Assembly (NCBI GenBank): GCA_016791465.1
Contig: JAEUWE010000414.1
Location: 1 to 8,433 of the forward strand
Direction of reading: 5' to 3'
DNA length: 8,433 bases
Source: Pseudobdellovibrionaceae bacterium
Lineage (GTDB): Bacteria > Bdellovibrionota > Bdellovibrionia > Bdellovibrionales > JAMPXM01
Positions 1 through 5,696 of this stretch are shown piece by piece. Each line of letters starts with the position of its first letter. Within the stretch, counting starts at the first letter, position 1. The notes beneath the pieces are model-generated. The model was not told the origin of the DNA and made no database searches. It saw nothing but the letters and a program-made list of their open reading frames with translations. Made by a program: the position numbers and the translations under genes.

Positions 1-268
1 CGACAATGGCGCGTAGGTTTTCTTTTCTGGCTCCTTTTTCAAGGGCAAGATCGAGTACGGACCTCAGTGAATGTTCGCCGTGTCGACAGGTCGGTGTTTC
101 GCCGGCCATCACTTCTGGCAATACATGATGGTTCATTGCGATGACGTTGTTGGTTTGATCAATCAAAATCACCGAGACACAGGAACCTAAAATTGTACCG
201 ATCTCTCCTGCTGGGCCCGTGATGGCGCCGATCTGTCCAGGGTAGAGAAAGAGAGGGCTTGTGCTCAT
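1..268 (-). CDS. cheD: CheD, chemoreceptor glutamine deamidase (partial; C-terminus beyond left edge)
   Basis: CheD converts specific glutamines of chemoreceptor signalling helices to glutamate in the cytoplasm and so tunes receptor adaptation. Translation from the ATG at 268-266 gives 89 residues before the window edge. The family signature is clear: T25-I-L-G-S-C30 followed by M45-N-H47-H-V-L-P51. By comparison with the CheD family, C30, H47 and T25 are the expected catalytic triad, so the visible part looks active. The stretch after it (GEHSLRSVLDLALEKGA, about residues 64-80) matches the helix that usually precedes the KIFGGA-like motif, which would lie off the edge. The start codon overlaps the stop of the Hpt-CheW gene as ATGA. 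No clear Shine-Dalgarno is seen, so translational coupling is likely. It is the last visible gene of the che operon. Family identity is firm; only the missing C-terminal half is unknown. Confidence 0.93.
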   Translation of the reverse strand, partial: MSTSPLFLYPGQIGAITGPAGEIGTILGSCVSVILIDQTNNVIAMNHHVLPEVMAGETPTCRHGEHSLRSVLDLALEKGARKENLRAIV

Positions 269-1248
269 GCCGCAACCAATCGCTCAACGTCGACAAGTAG
301 AATTACGCCATCTTTCTCTTGGAGAATATGGCGAATTGGGCCTTTTGATTCTTGCGCTGTGCTTGTTTGAAGCGGCTTAAAGCTTGAACGTTCGATTTCA
401 AGGACTTTGTCTGCGCGCTCCATCGGAATGGCGAGTTTGCGATCGTTGATCTGGCAGATGACCATAAGGGGATGATTGGTTCCCGCATTTGTTGCAAGCA
501 GGTGAGTCACGTTGCACACCGGTAAAGTTTCTCCGCGAAGGGTGATCAGACCAATGAGATCACGGCGCGCGACAGGCAAGTCTTGGATCTGTCTTTGCTT
601 AATCACTTCGCGAACATGTGAAACAGGAAGCGCATAGTCGATTCCGTTGAGCGAACAGAGCAGGAAGAAGTCTTTGTGCTTTGCTGCGGCAGCGAGGTCG
701 ATGTTGGCGGCCGGTGTCCGCATAACCCTGGGCTGTTCCGTGGTCGTGGTCGGAGCGCTTTGTGCCGGAGATGGAGATGGAGATGGAGATGGAGGCTGTT
801 CTCCGGCTTCAAGCGATGAAAATTCAGCAAGAAGACCTCGGCAGAGATCGAATTCGCCTTTTCGTTTTTCGCAGGCTGCGGGGTCTTCGTCCTGCCCTTC
901 GCTCACGCTATCGATGTAGCGTCGAATGACGGCAAGGCCATCCATGAGACAAAAGCGCACAGTTTCAAAAAACGATGCCGGCGCGGATTTCCATTTCTCT
1001 TTTGCGAGCTCTCTTGCGTCGTCAAGCTCTGAGACGACGCTTTCGAACTCGTGTACGAGCTGCTGACCGCTGACGTAGCCGAGTGCGCCGAGGTCACCCT
1101 TCAGGGTGTGAATAGGAACGAGCAGGCCTCGCAGGTCACCGGGTCCAGAGCCGACTGCTTGCGCCAAGAGCTCCGCTTGTTCAACGAACTGGATGTTGGT
1201 TTCTGCCCCTTTTTTACGTAGCGAATCTAAGAATGGATCATTTCCCAT
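265..1248 (-). CDS. Hpt-CheW hybrid chemotaxis protein (P1+P5 layout, no kinase core)
   Basis: This 327-residue cytoplasmic protein has two recognisable parts. Residues about 5-115 form a histidine phosphotransfer (Hpt) domain with the motif I-H47-T-L-K-G-D-L-G-A-L-G; H47 is the expected phosphorylated histidine and K50/G51 the conserved pair. Residues about 118-190 are a low-complexity linker with a Pro-Ser repeat (152-161) and a Thr run. Residues about 192-327 are a CheW-like SH3 fold (FFLLCSLNGIDYALPVSHVREVI, then LIGLITLRGETLPVCNV), which docks to receptor tips and CheA. No dimerisation or ATPase domain is present. This equals CheA P1 joined to P5, as known for Rhodobacter sphaeroides CheA3, rather than ordinary CheW (about 160 residues) or CheV (CheW-REC). 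The ATG at 1248 has a strong AAGGAG 5 bases upstream. The inferred role is an adaptor carrying an extra phosphodonor or phosphate sink for the CheA encoded next door. Domain calls are strong; the function is inference. Confidence 0.9.
   Translation of the reverse strand: MGNDPFLDSLRKKGAETNIQFVEQAELLAQAVGSGPGDLRGLLVPIHTLKGDLGALGYVSGQQLVHEFESVVSELDDARELAKEKWKSAPASFFETVRFCLMDGLAVIRRYIDSVSEGQDEDPAACEKRKGEFDLCRGLLAEFSSLEAGEQPPSPSPSPSPAQSAPTTTTEQPRVMRTPAANIDLAAAAKHKDFFLLCSLNGIDYALPVSHVREVIKQRQIQDLPVARRDLIGLITLRGETLPVCNVTHLLATNAGTNHPLMVICQINDRKLAIPMERADKVLEIERSSFKPLQTSTAQESKGPIRHILQEKDGVILLVDVERLVAA
767..794. repeat. GGAGAT hexanucleotide tandem repeat inside the Hpt-CheW linker
   Basis: Four perfect copies of GGAGAT (767-790) are followed by a partial GGAG (791-794). 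On the coding (minus) strand they read as alternating CCA/TCT codons and give the Pro-Ser repeat at residues 152-161 of the Hpt-CheW protein. The unit is six bases, so gain or loss of copies keeps the frame and only lengthens or shortens the linker between the Hpt and CheW domains. Confidence 0.9.
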
Positions 1249-1253
1249 GGCGA

Positions 1254-1259
1254 CTCCTT
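1254..1259 (-). promoter_or_regulatory. Ribosome binding site of the Hpt-CheW gene, overlapping the cheA stop
   Basis: On the minus strand the junction reads TAAGGAGTCGCCATG. The AAGGAG shares two bases with the cheA TAA stop and lies 5 bases before the ATG. This near-perfect Shine-Dalgarno fixes the start at 1248 and suggests that ribosomes finishing CheA can reinitiate here. Confidence 0.85.
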
Positions 1260-3354
1260 ATGCAGCGGTGCTCTCAAGGGCGAGGTTCAGAAAACTTTCA
1301 GGAGATACGATGTAGGCGACGCGATCAGATCCGAACATTGAGGTGCCTTTGAGGCCCGGCAGATCTCCGGTCAATGGATCGAACGGTTTTACGACGGCTT
1401 CGAGCTGTCCATCGATTCGATCGACGAGAAGACCAATCGTTCGATTCTTCGCCCGCAAAAACACGCATGACTGATTTTCAAGCTCTTTGTTCTCGCGATC
1501 GAAAGTCATCGATAGCAGCTCTTGGTACTCACCAGTGATGACGGCATTGCCGTCGAGCATGCAGCGTCTGCGACCATCGACCTCAAAGAACTGCAGATCC
1601 TTGCACGAGACGATGCGGTTGATTCCGTCGAGTGGAATCGCAAAGTGACGCTGTCCGAGTGTGGCAAGTACTGTCTTTTCGATCATCACAGCTCGAGGTA
1701 CGGGAATTTCGAGAATAAACTGACTGCCTTTTCCGGGCTCGGACGAGACAAGGATTTTTCCGCCGTGCATTTCAACTGCAGTCTTGACGGCATCCATTCC
1801 GACGCCGCGACCCGACACATCTGTGACTTGATCGGCGGTGGAGAAGCCTGGTTCGAAGAGTAGGGCAAAAATCTCATCATCTTTGAGACTCTGCGCTTGT
1901 GAATCCTCGATAAGACCTGCTGATACGGCCTTTCTCAAAACCTTATCTCGATTGATGCCCTTGCCGTCGTCAGTCACAGTGACGCGAATGACGCCTTGTG
2001 ACTCGTTTGCTGCGATAGTGATCGTGCCTGTATCGCTCTTGCCACTTCGAACGCGTTCTTCGGGGGCCTCGATACCATGGTCGACGGAGTTGCGAACCAT
2101 GTGAGTGAGGCACTGGCTGAGCGCTTTTGACAGATTCTTGTCGACACCCATTTCAAGACCGGTGGTTTCAAGCGCGACTTTTTTTCCAGTCGTTCTTGCC
2201 GTTTGGCGCACAAGTCGGGGCACTTTCGAAAGTGCTTTTTCGAGCGGAATCTTTCGAACACTGACGATGAGACTTTGCAGTTCATCAGTCATCTTGTTGA
2301 GGTTGACCATGAGATCGCCAAGGCGACGGCGTAGCTGGGTGATGTCGTGAAATGAATCATCGTGCGAGGCAACCTGATCAAATGTGTTTTTCAAAACAAT
2401 CAACTCGCCGGAAAGCCGCATAAAGTCGTCAAGGCGTTCGTTTGGAACCAGAATTCCATCGTCTTTGTCCTGGGCGCTCTCGCCCTTCGTTGCTGAGCTC
2501 TTTGCCTTATCGGACGGCGAGTTGGTTTCGGCGGCAGGCTCGTCGTTTCGCTGAAGAGCTTGAAGCGCACTTTCAATTTGCTGAATTTCTGCTTCGAGCG
2601 CTTCGTCGGGCTGAGTCTGCGACTCGATGAAATTGAAGAGTTGCCGTGAACAGTCCGCCGCTGTTAGAAAGACATCAATCATGCCACCGTGTGGTGTGAT
2701 CTGTCCCTTTCGAATCATTGATAGAGCGTTTTCAAACTCGTGCGACATTTTTGATAGGCGTTGGGCGCCCGGGACGCTGCCGCTGCCACCTTTGACGGAG
2801 TGCACGCGGCGAAAGAGTGAATCGACGACATTGCGATCAAGCGGGACATCTTCTAATTTTAGAATCTCGTTGTCGATCTCTGCGTAAAGGTCGCGTGCCT
2901 CTTCGAGGAATATTCCGCGAATTTCGGCGATCTCGTTCTGTTCATTTTTTTCTTCAGCCTCGCGGTGGTCGCGATACTTCTCGACGATGTCGAGAAGCTT
3001 CTTTGCTGTGACAGGCTTTTCGATTAAGTCATTGACGCCGGAGTTCAAGCTTTCAATTGCCAGATCCTTATCCGCAAAACCCGTGAGAATGGCGAGTCGG
3101 ACCTTTTGATCAAATTCGCGAATCGCTCGAACGACTTCGATGCCGGTGATCTCGGGCATTTTGAAGTCAGTTATTACTGCAAGTGGTGGCCGTGTTCGAA
3201 TGGCCTCCAATAGTTCCGTCGCACTATTGAATGCCGTGACTTCATACTGTCGGGGTGACAGGAGTTCTGTGACGATCAACATGATATCCGGCTCATCATC
3301 AATGATGTAGATTTGATGAATTGGTCGGTTTGCGGTGCCTTCGTTCTGGCTCAT
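1258..3354 (-). CDS. cheA: CheA-type histidine kinase with N-terminal receiver domain (REC-Hpt-P3-P4-P5)
   Basis: This 698-residue cytoplasmic kinase should phosphorylate itself under receptor and CheW control. Residues 14-128 are a receiver domain with D19/D20, phospho-acceptor D63 (ITDFKMP), T91 and K113 (EKP). Residues about 145-245 are the Hpt/P1 domain with H185 in R-V-H-S-V-K-G-G. A charged linker (270-299) follows. P3 dimerisation is about 300-366 (ILVPNERLDDFMRLSGELIV). The P4 ATPase is about 370-552: N box LTHMVRNSVDHG (N422, D425, H426), G1 DDGKG (462-466), EPGFST (501-506) and G2 GRGVGMDAV (515-523). P5/CheW-like is about 553-690. All catalytic motifs look intact. The P2 response-regulator docking domain of enteric CheA is absent, and the receiver sits N-terminal to P1, whereas fused receivers in CheA hybrids are usually C-terminal. 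The ATG overlaps the CheR stop as ATGA, with a GGGG-containing weak Shine-Dalgarno just before it. The Hpt-CheW gene follows after 9 bases. Confidence 0.96.
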   Translation of the reverse strand: MSQNEGTANRPIHQIYIIDDEPDIMLIVTELLSPRQYEVTAFNSATELLEAIRTRPPLAVITDFKMPEITGIEVVRAIREFDQKVRLAILTGFADKDLAIESLNSGVNDLIEKPVTAKKLLDIVEKYRDHREAEEKNEQNEIAEIRGIFLEEARDLYAEIDNEILKLEDVPLDRNVVDSLFRRVHSVKGGSGSVPGAQRLSKMSHEFENALSMIRKGQITPHGGMIDVFLTAADCSRQLFNFIESQTQPDEALEAEIQQIESALQALQRNDEPAAETNSPSDKAKSSATKGESAQDKDDGILVPNERLDDFMRLSGELIVLKNTFDQVASHDDSFHDITQLRRRLGDLMVNLNKMTDELQSLIVSVRKIPLEKALSKVPRLVRQTARTTGKKVALETTGLEMGVDKNLSKALSQCLTHMVRNSVDHGIEAPEERVRSGKSDTGTITIAANESQGVIRVTVTDDGKGINRDKVLRKAVSAGLIEDSQAQSLKDDEIFALLFEPGFSTADQVTDVSGRGVGMDAVKTAVEMHGGKILVSSEPGKGSQFILEIPVPRAVMIEKTVLATLGQRHFAIPLDGINRIVSCKDLQFFEVDGRRRCMLDGNAVITGEYQELLSMTFDRENKELENQSCVFLRAKNRTIGLLVDRIDGQLEAVVKPFDPLTGDLPGLKGTSMFGSDRVAYIVSPESFLNLALESTAA

Positions 3355-4262
3355 GCTGGCCCCATTTCTAAACGTTTGAATACGGAGGGAGAGATGCTTT
3401 TAAAGCTTGGATTGCGAATTGCGCCGGCCTCACTGAGTCCAAGAAACAGAAGCCCGTCTGGCCGCAAAGCCTGGGCCATTTTCTCAGAAATCTTGTCGAT
3501 CGTGGTTCGATCAAAATAGATCATGACATTGCGGCAGAAGACGACATCGAAGCGTTTTTCGAACGGGAACGCTTCGACTAAGTTGATTCTGGCAAATTGA
3601 ACCCGGCTTCGGAACTCACGTTTCACTCGATAGTAGGTGGTCTGTACTCCGGCGTGATTGGGACCGGCTGCGCTATCAAAGTATTTTTCTAAGAGATTCT
3701 GTGGGATGCCTCGACACTGATCGGCCGGATAGATGGCTTTCCAGGCTTTTTCGAGACAGTCGGTGTCGATATCGCTGGCGAGAAACTTGATTGTAAGCCC
3801 AGTGGTCGCCGGCGATTCGAGAAGTGTCATAAGTAGGGTCCAGACTTCTTGACCGGTGCTCGAGGCAGCGCACCAGATCCGAAATTCTCCGACAGCTCGA
3901 TGTGGGGATTGAATCAGAGTCGGAAGATTCTGTTTGAGAATGTCGAAGTGCGTGGGCTCCCGAAAGAACTGGGTCGTGTTGGTCGTGAGGGCCGAGATAA
4001 ACTCTTGATGTCGTTCGGGAGTTTTTTCGAGAAGGCGAGCCAGATCTGAATAAGTCGCAAGTTCGAGCTCGCGGATCATATAGCTGAGTCTTGTGGCGAC
4101 CAGCGTGAGATTTTTTGAAGTCGCGGGGAGGTGAATGCCGGCGAGTTTTCCAGCAAGCGCAGAGATCCGCGCAAAACCGGCCTGATCGCTCTGCAGGCGA
4201 TGCAGAAGATCATCTTCGGCGAATGAATTGTTACTCTGGCGAGCGCGATTTGCGGTATTCAA
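3351..4262 (-). CDS. cheR: CheR, chemoreceptor glutamate O-methyltransferase (TTG start)
   Basis: CheR transfers methyl groups from S-adenosylmethionine to receptor glutamates, opposing CheB in adaptation. The 303-residue protein has the usual all-alpha N-terminal domain (about 30-85) with F30 and the R-L/R-E helix, then TTNTTQFFRE (93-102). The SAM-binding segment RIWCAASSTGQEVWT (128-142) is a variant of the common GCSTGEEPYS with E139 kept. LASDIDTDCL (161-170), EKYF (192-195, beta-subdomain) and DVVFCRNVMIYFD (239-251) follow. The length is close to the family norm. The only plausible start is TTG at 4262-4260. It directly follows the in-frame TAA of MCP1 and is backed by AAAGG 7 bases upstream; the next in-frame ATG (residue 62) would cut into the N-terminal domain. 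The 3' end overlaps cheA by ATGA. Family identity is very secure; the exact start is good but less certain. Confidence 0.95.
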   Translation of the reverse strand: MNTANRARQSNNSFAEDDLLHRLQSDQAGFARISALAGKLAGIHLPATSKNLTLVATRLSYMIRELELATYSDLARLLEKTPERHQEFISALTTNTTQFFREPTHFDILKQNLPTLIQSPHRAVGEFRIWCAASSTGQEVWTLLMTLLESPATTGLTIKFLASDIDTDCLEKAWKAIYPADQCRGIPQNLLEKYFDSAAGPNHAGVQTTYYRVKREFRSRVQFARINLVEAFPFEKRFDVVFCRNVMIYFDRTTIDKISEKMAQALRPDGLLFLGLSEAGAIRNPSFKSISPSVFKRLEMGPA

Positions 4263-5471
4263 TTAGAAGCCTTTGGTGTTTCCAAAATTAGGAGTTTCTT
4301 CGTCGTCAAACGGAATGATGCTGGCCGCGGCGCTTGGTGCTTTGGTTGGAGCCTTTGGCGAAGCGATTGAAGATGTTTGCTTCGTAGCCGGCGGTGAGTT
4401 TTTTGCCGCGTCCTGTGACACAGTTTTGCGTGCGAGAGGGATCACATTCGCCTTTCCTTTTGCCGTTTTCTGAGTGGCAGGCACCGGTTGAGACTGGGTT
4501 TTATCTTTTTTCTCGATTGGTTTCGCGGCATTGGCAGTTATAGCAATCAAGTGATCGACTTGACCGATGAGCTGAGTTGATGCTGCCGCATTTTGTTGAG
4601 TGGCTGAATCGATCTGACTCATTGCCTTTGATATCTGTTGAATGCCGGACGCCTGTTCGGTTGAGGCCGTTGCGATTTCGGTATTGAGATCGTTGACCTT
4701 ACGGATCGAATTTGAAATTCCGGAAAGGTTCTTTGCGGTGGTGTCGGCCGCTGTGACACCCTCATGCACGACGGCGACCGAGGCCTGGATCAGGCTTCCG
4801 ATATCTTTTGCTGCGACTGCGGACCGCTGTGCAAGATTGCGCACGGCTTCGGCAACGACGGCGAATCCTTTGCCTTGTTCTCCTGCTCGAGCGGCCTCCA
4901 CTGCGGCATTGAGCGCAAGTAGATTTGTTTGGAATGCCAAGTCATCGATCGTTTTGATGATGGCTTCAATTTCGCTTGAACTCTTCGCGACTTTTGCCAT
5001 GACGTCGAGTAAGCGCGCGGTCTCTTTTTCTCCGCTCTCGACCGAGAGAGTCGCGGCGCGGGCCAAGCTTTCCGCCTGTCGTGCATTCTCAGAATTCATC
5101 TGAACCATGCTGGACAATTCTTCGAGTGAGGCCACTGTCTCTTCAAGCGACGCGGCCGTTGCGGTCGTTCCCGACGACATCATTTCAATTGTCCCTTTGA
5201 GCTCAGACGTCGCATCTTGGAGCTGCCCGCCGAGCTTGCTTTGTTCAAGATGGAGCCGACGGAGACCTGCGATAAACTTATTTGACACGACAAATGCCAG
5301 AACGGCAGAGAGCAGCGTTAGGCCGGCAGTGAGCGACAGCGCTAAGATACTGTGATCATGACTGAATGCATAGAACGTGATCGGCCATGCGATAACCGGC
5401 GTAAACATCGTGGCTCGCAGAAGATGAGCGGAGAGAGTTGACGAATCGTAAGGACGAAGAGATGGCCGCAC
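4263..5471 (-). CDS. Methyl-accepting chemotaxis protein with two membrane helices and no sensor domain (MCP1)
   Basis: This 402-residue receptor heads the che operon. Two hydrophobic helices (about 20-37 and 41-64) are separated by only a few polar residues (HDH), so there is essentially no periplasmic ligand domain, and no HAMP follows. Residues about 70-312 are the coiled-coil signalling domain. The hairpin tip runs about 175-217 and includes FQTNLLALNAA, EAARAGEQGKGFAVV and RNLAQRS, the contact surface for CheA and CheW. Gln/Glu-rich flanks (LEETVASLEELSS; TEQASGIQQIS; TQQNAAAS) are candidate methylation and deamidation segments. A 90-residue Lys/Ala/Pro/Thr-rich tail (about 315-402) ends in an acidic, aromatic peptide, PFDDEE...NFGNTKGF. 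The start is GTG at 5471, supported by GGAGG 5 bases upstream. It may sense the membrane, an internal signal or a partner protein, or serve mainly as a scaffold; the sequence does not tell which. Confidence 0.93.
   Translation of the reverse strand: MRPSLRPYDSSTLSAHLLRATMFTPVIAWPITFYAFSHDHSILALSLTAGLTLLSAVLAFVVSNKFIAGLRRLHLEQSKLGGQLQDATSELKGTIEMMSSGTTATAASLEETVASLEELSSMVQMNSENARQAESLARAATLSVESGEKETARLLDVMAKVAKSSSEIEAIIKTIDDLAFQTNLLALNAAVEAARAGEQGKGFAVVAEAVRNLAQRSAVAAKDIGSLIQASVAVVHEGVTAADTTAKNLSGISNSIRKVNDLNTEIATASTEQASGIQQISKAMSQIDSATQQNAAASTQLIGQVDHLIAITANAAKPIEKKDKTQSQPVPATQKTAKGKANVIPLARKTVSQDAAKNSPPATKQTSSIASPKAPTKAPSAAASIIPFDDEETPNFGNTKGF
4270..4274 (-). promoter_or_regulatory. Ribosome binding site supporting the TTG start of cheR
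   Basis: The minus strand reads AAAGG, then 7 bases that include the last codons and TAA of MCP1, then TTG. This modest Shine-Dalgarno lies inside the MCP1 coding region and supports initiation at the non-standard TTG at 4262 immediately after the stop. Confidence 0.6.
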
Positions 5472-5476
5472 AGAGA

Positions 5477-5481
5477 CCTCC
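5477..5481 (-). promoter_or_regulatory. Strong ribosome binding site deciding the GTG start of MCP1
   Basis: On the minus strand GGAGG is followed by TCTCT and GTG. The consensus core and 5-base spacing make this the best start for the receptor, although the next in-frame ATG lies at residue 22, inside the first membrane helix. Confidence 0.8.
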
Positions 5482-5496
5482 GTAGGTTCACTCGAT

Positions 5497-5523
5497 ATAT
5501 CGGATCTTTCTGTGGAATTTCTA
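5497..5523 (-). promoter_or_regulatory. Weak sigma-28-like (flagellar/chemotaxis) promoter candidate for the che operon
   Basis: Reading the minus strand, TAGAAATT (5523-5516) is separated by exactly 11 bases from TCCGATAT (5504-5497). Compared with the sigma-28 consensus TAAAGTTT-N11-GCCGATAA, the boxes match 5 of 8 and 6 of 8. Transcription would start near 5490, giving a leader of about 20 bases that still contains the GGAGG of MCP1. The spacing and placement are right, but the match is partial and could be chance. Confidence 0.3.
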
Positions 5524-5562
5524 AGGAATTCATCATCATTTCATATTGAGATAATCTGAAAT

Positions 5563-5572
5563 GAGACGTCTC
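5563..5572. repeat. Perfect 10-base palindrome GAGACGTCTC in the divergent region
   Basis: The sequence equals its own reverse complement. It lies near the middle of the control region, and a further GAGAC follows 10 bases downstream (5583-5587). A dimeric regulator could bind here, but no regulator gene is in view and symmetry of this length can arise by chance. Confidence 0.4.
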
Positions 5573-5685
5573 TACGAAAGTCGAGACGGAATAACTCAAA
5601 CCGTTGTGAAGACTTGAAGATATCCAGGTGGACCTCTTGATGAATGGTTCGAATCTTCCGAAGGGAGAAGCGGACTCCCGTCAAT

Positions 5686-5691
5686 AGGTGG
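5686..5691 (+). promoter_or_regulatory. Ribosome binding site choosing ATG 5697 for MCP2
   Basis: AGGTGG is followed by TAGCG and the ATG at 5697. The longer reading from GTG 5688 would start inside this element, directly after an in-frame TAG, and has no close Shine-Dalgarno of its own, so the ATG is preferred. Confidence 0.65.
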
Positions 5692-5696
5692 TAGCG

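Larger units (their letters stand above)
5472..5696. promoter_or_regulatory. Divergent control region between the che operon and the MCP2-porin operon
   Basis: These 225 bases separate two divergent receptor genes and should carry both promoters. Short symmetric elements are visible: CGATATATCG (5493-5502), GAGACGTCTC (5563-5572) with another GAGAC at 5583-5587, TTCGAA (5648-5653), CTTC-C-GAAG (5655-5663) and the arm pair GGGAG/CTCCC (5663-5667 and 5675-5679) around a 7-base loop. The last could form a small hairpin in the MCP2 leader just upstream of its ribosome site. GATAAT at 5550-5555 resembles a -10 box for MCP2 but has no good -35 partner. None of these elements is a family-level match to a named operator. 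I see no RNA gene or coding sequence here. Confidence 0.6.

Noticed and set aside
767..794. Short tandem repeat as a CRISPR or mobile-element remnant
   Set aside because: The unit is six bases without spacers and lies in frame inside a coding linker, so it is a simple microsatellite.
2627..2887. Plus-strand open frames across cheA (also 1522-1863, 1838-2104, 2105-2350)
   Set aside because: They lie antisense to cheA, whose motifs are intact and continuous, and show no domains or ribosome sites of their own.
3351..4262. A start for CheR at the first in-frame ATG (residue 62)
   Set aside because: It would remove the helices of the N-terminal CheR domain that align from about residue 30, so the TTG at 4262 is kept.
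4642..5103. 153-residue open frame on the plus strand, and a similar 88-residue frame at 7052-7318 on the minus strand
   Set aside because: The two frames share protein sequence (for example RTASATTANPLPCSPARAAS), which might look like a gene family. Both are antisense to the conserved receptor tip, so the resemblance is a shadow of the MCP codons.
5663..5679. GGGAG/CTCCC hairpin as a transcription terminator
   Set aside because: The stem is only 5 base pairs and no T-run follows on either strand; it is more likely a leader structure or chance.
5688..5696. GTG start that would add three residues to MCP2
   Set aside because: It follows an in-frame TAG directly and lies inside the Shine-Dalgarno-like AGGTGG that fits the ATG at 5697 far better.
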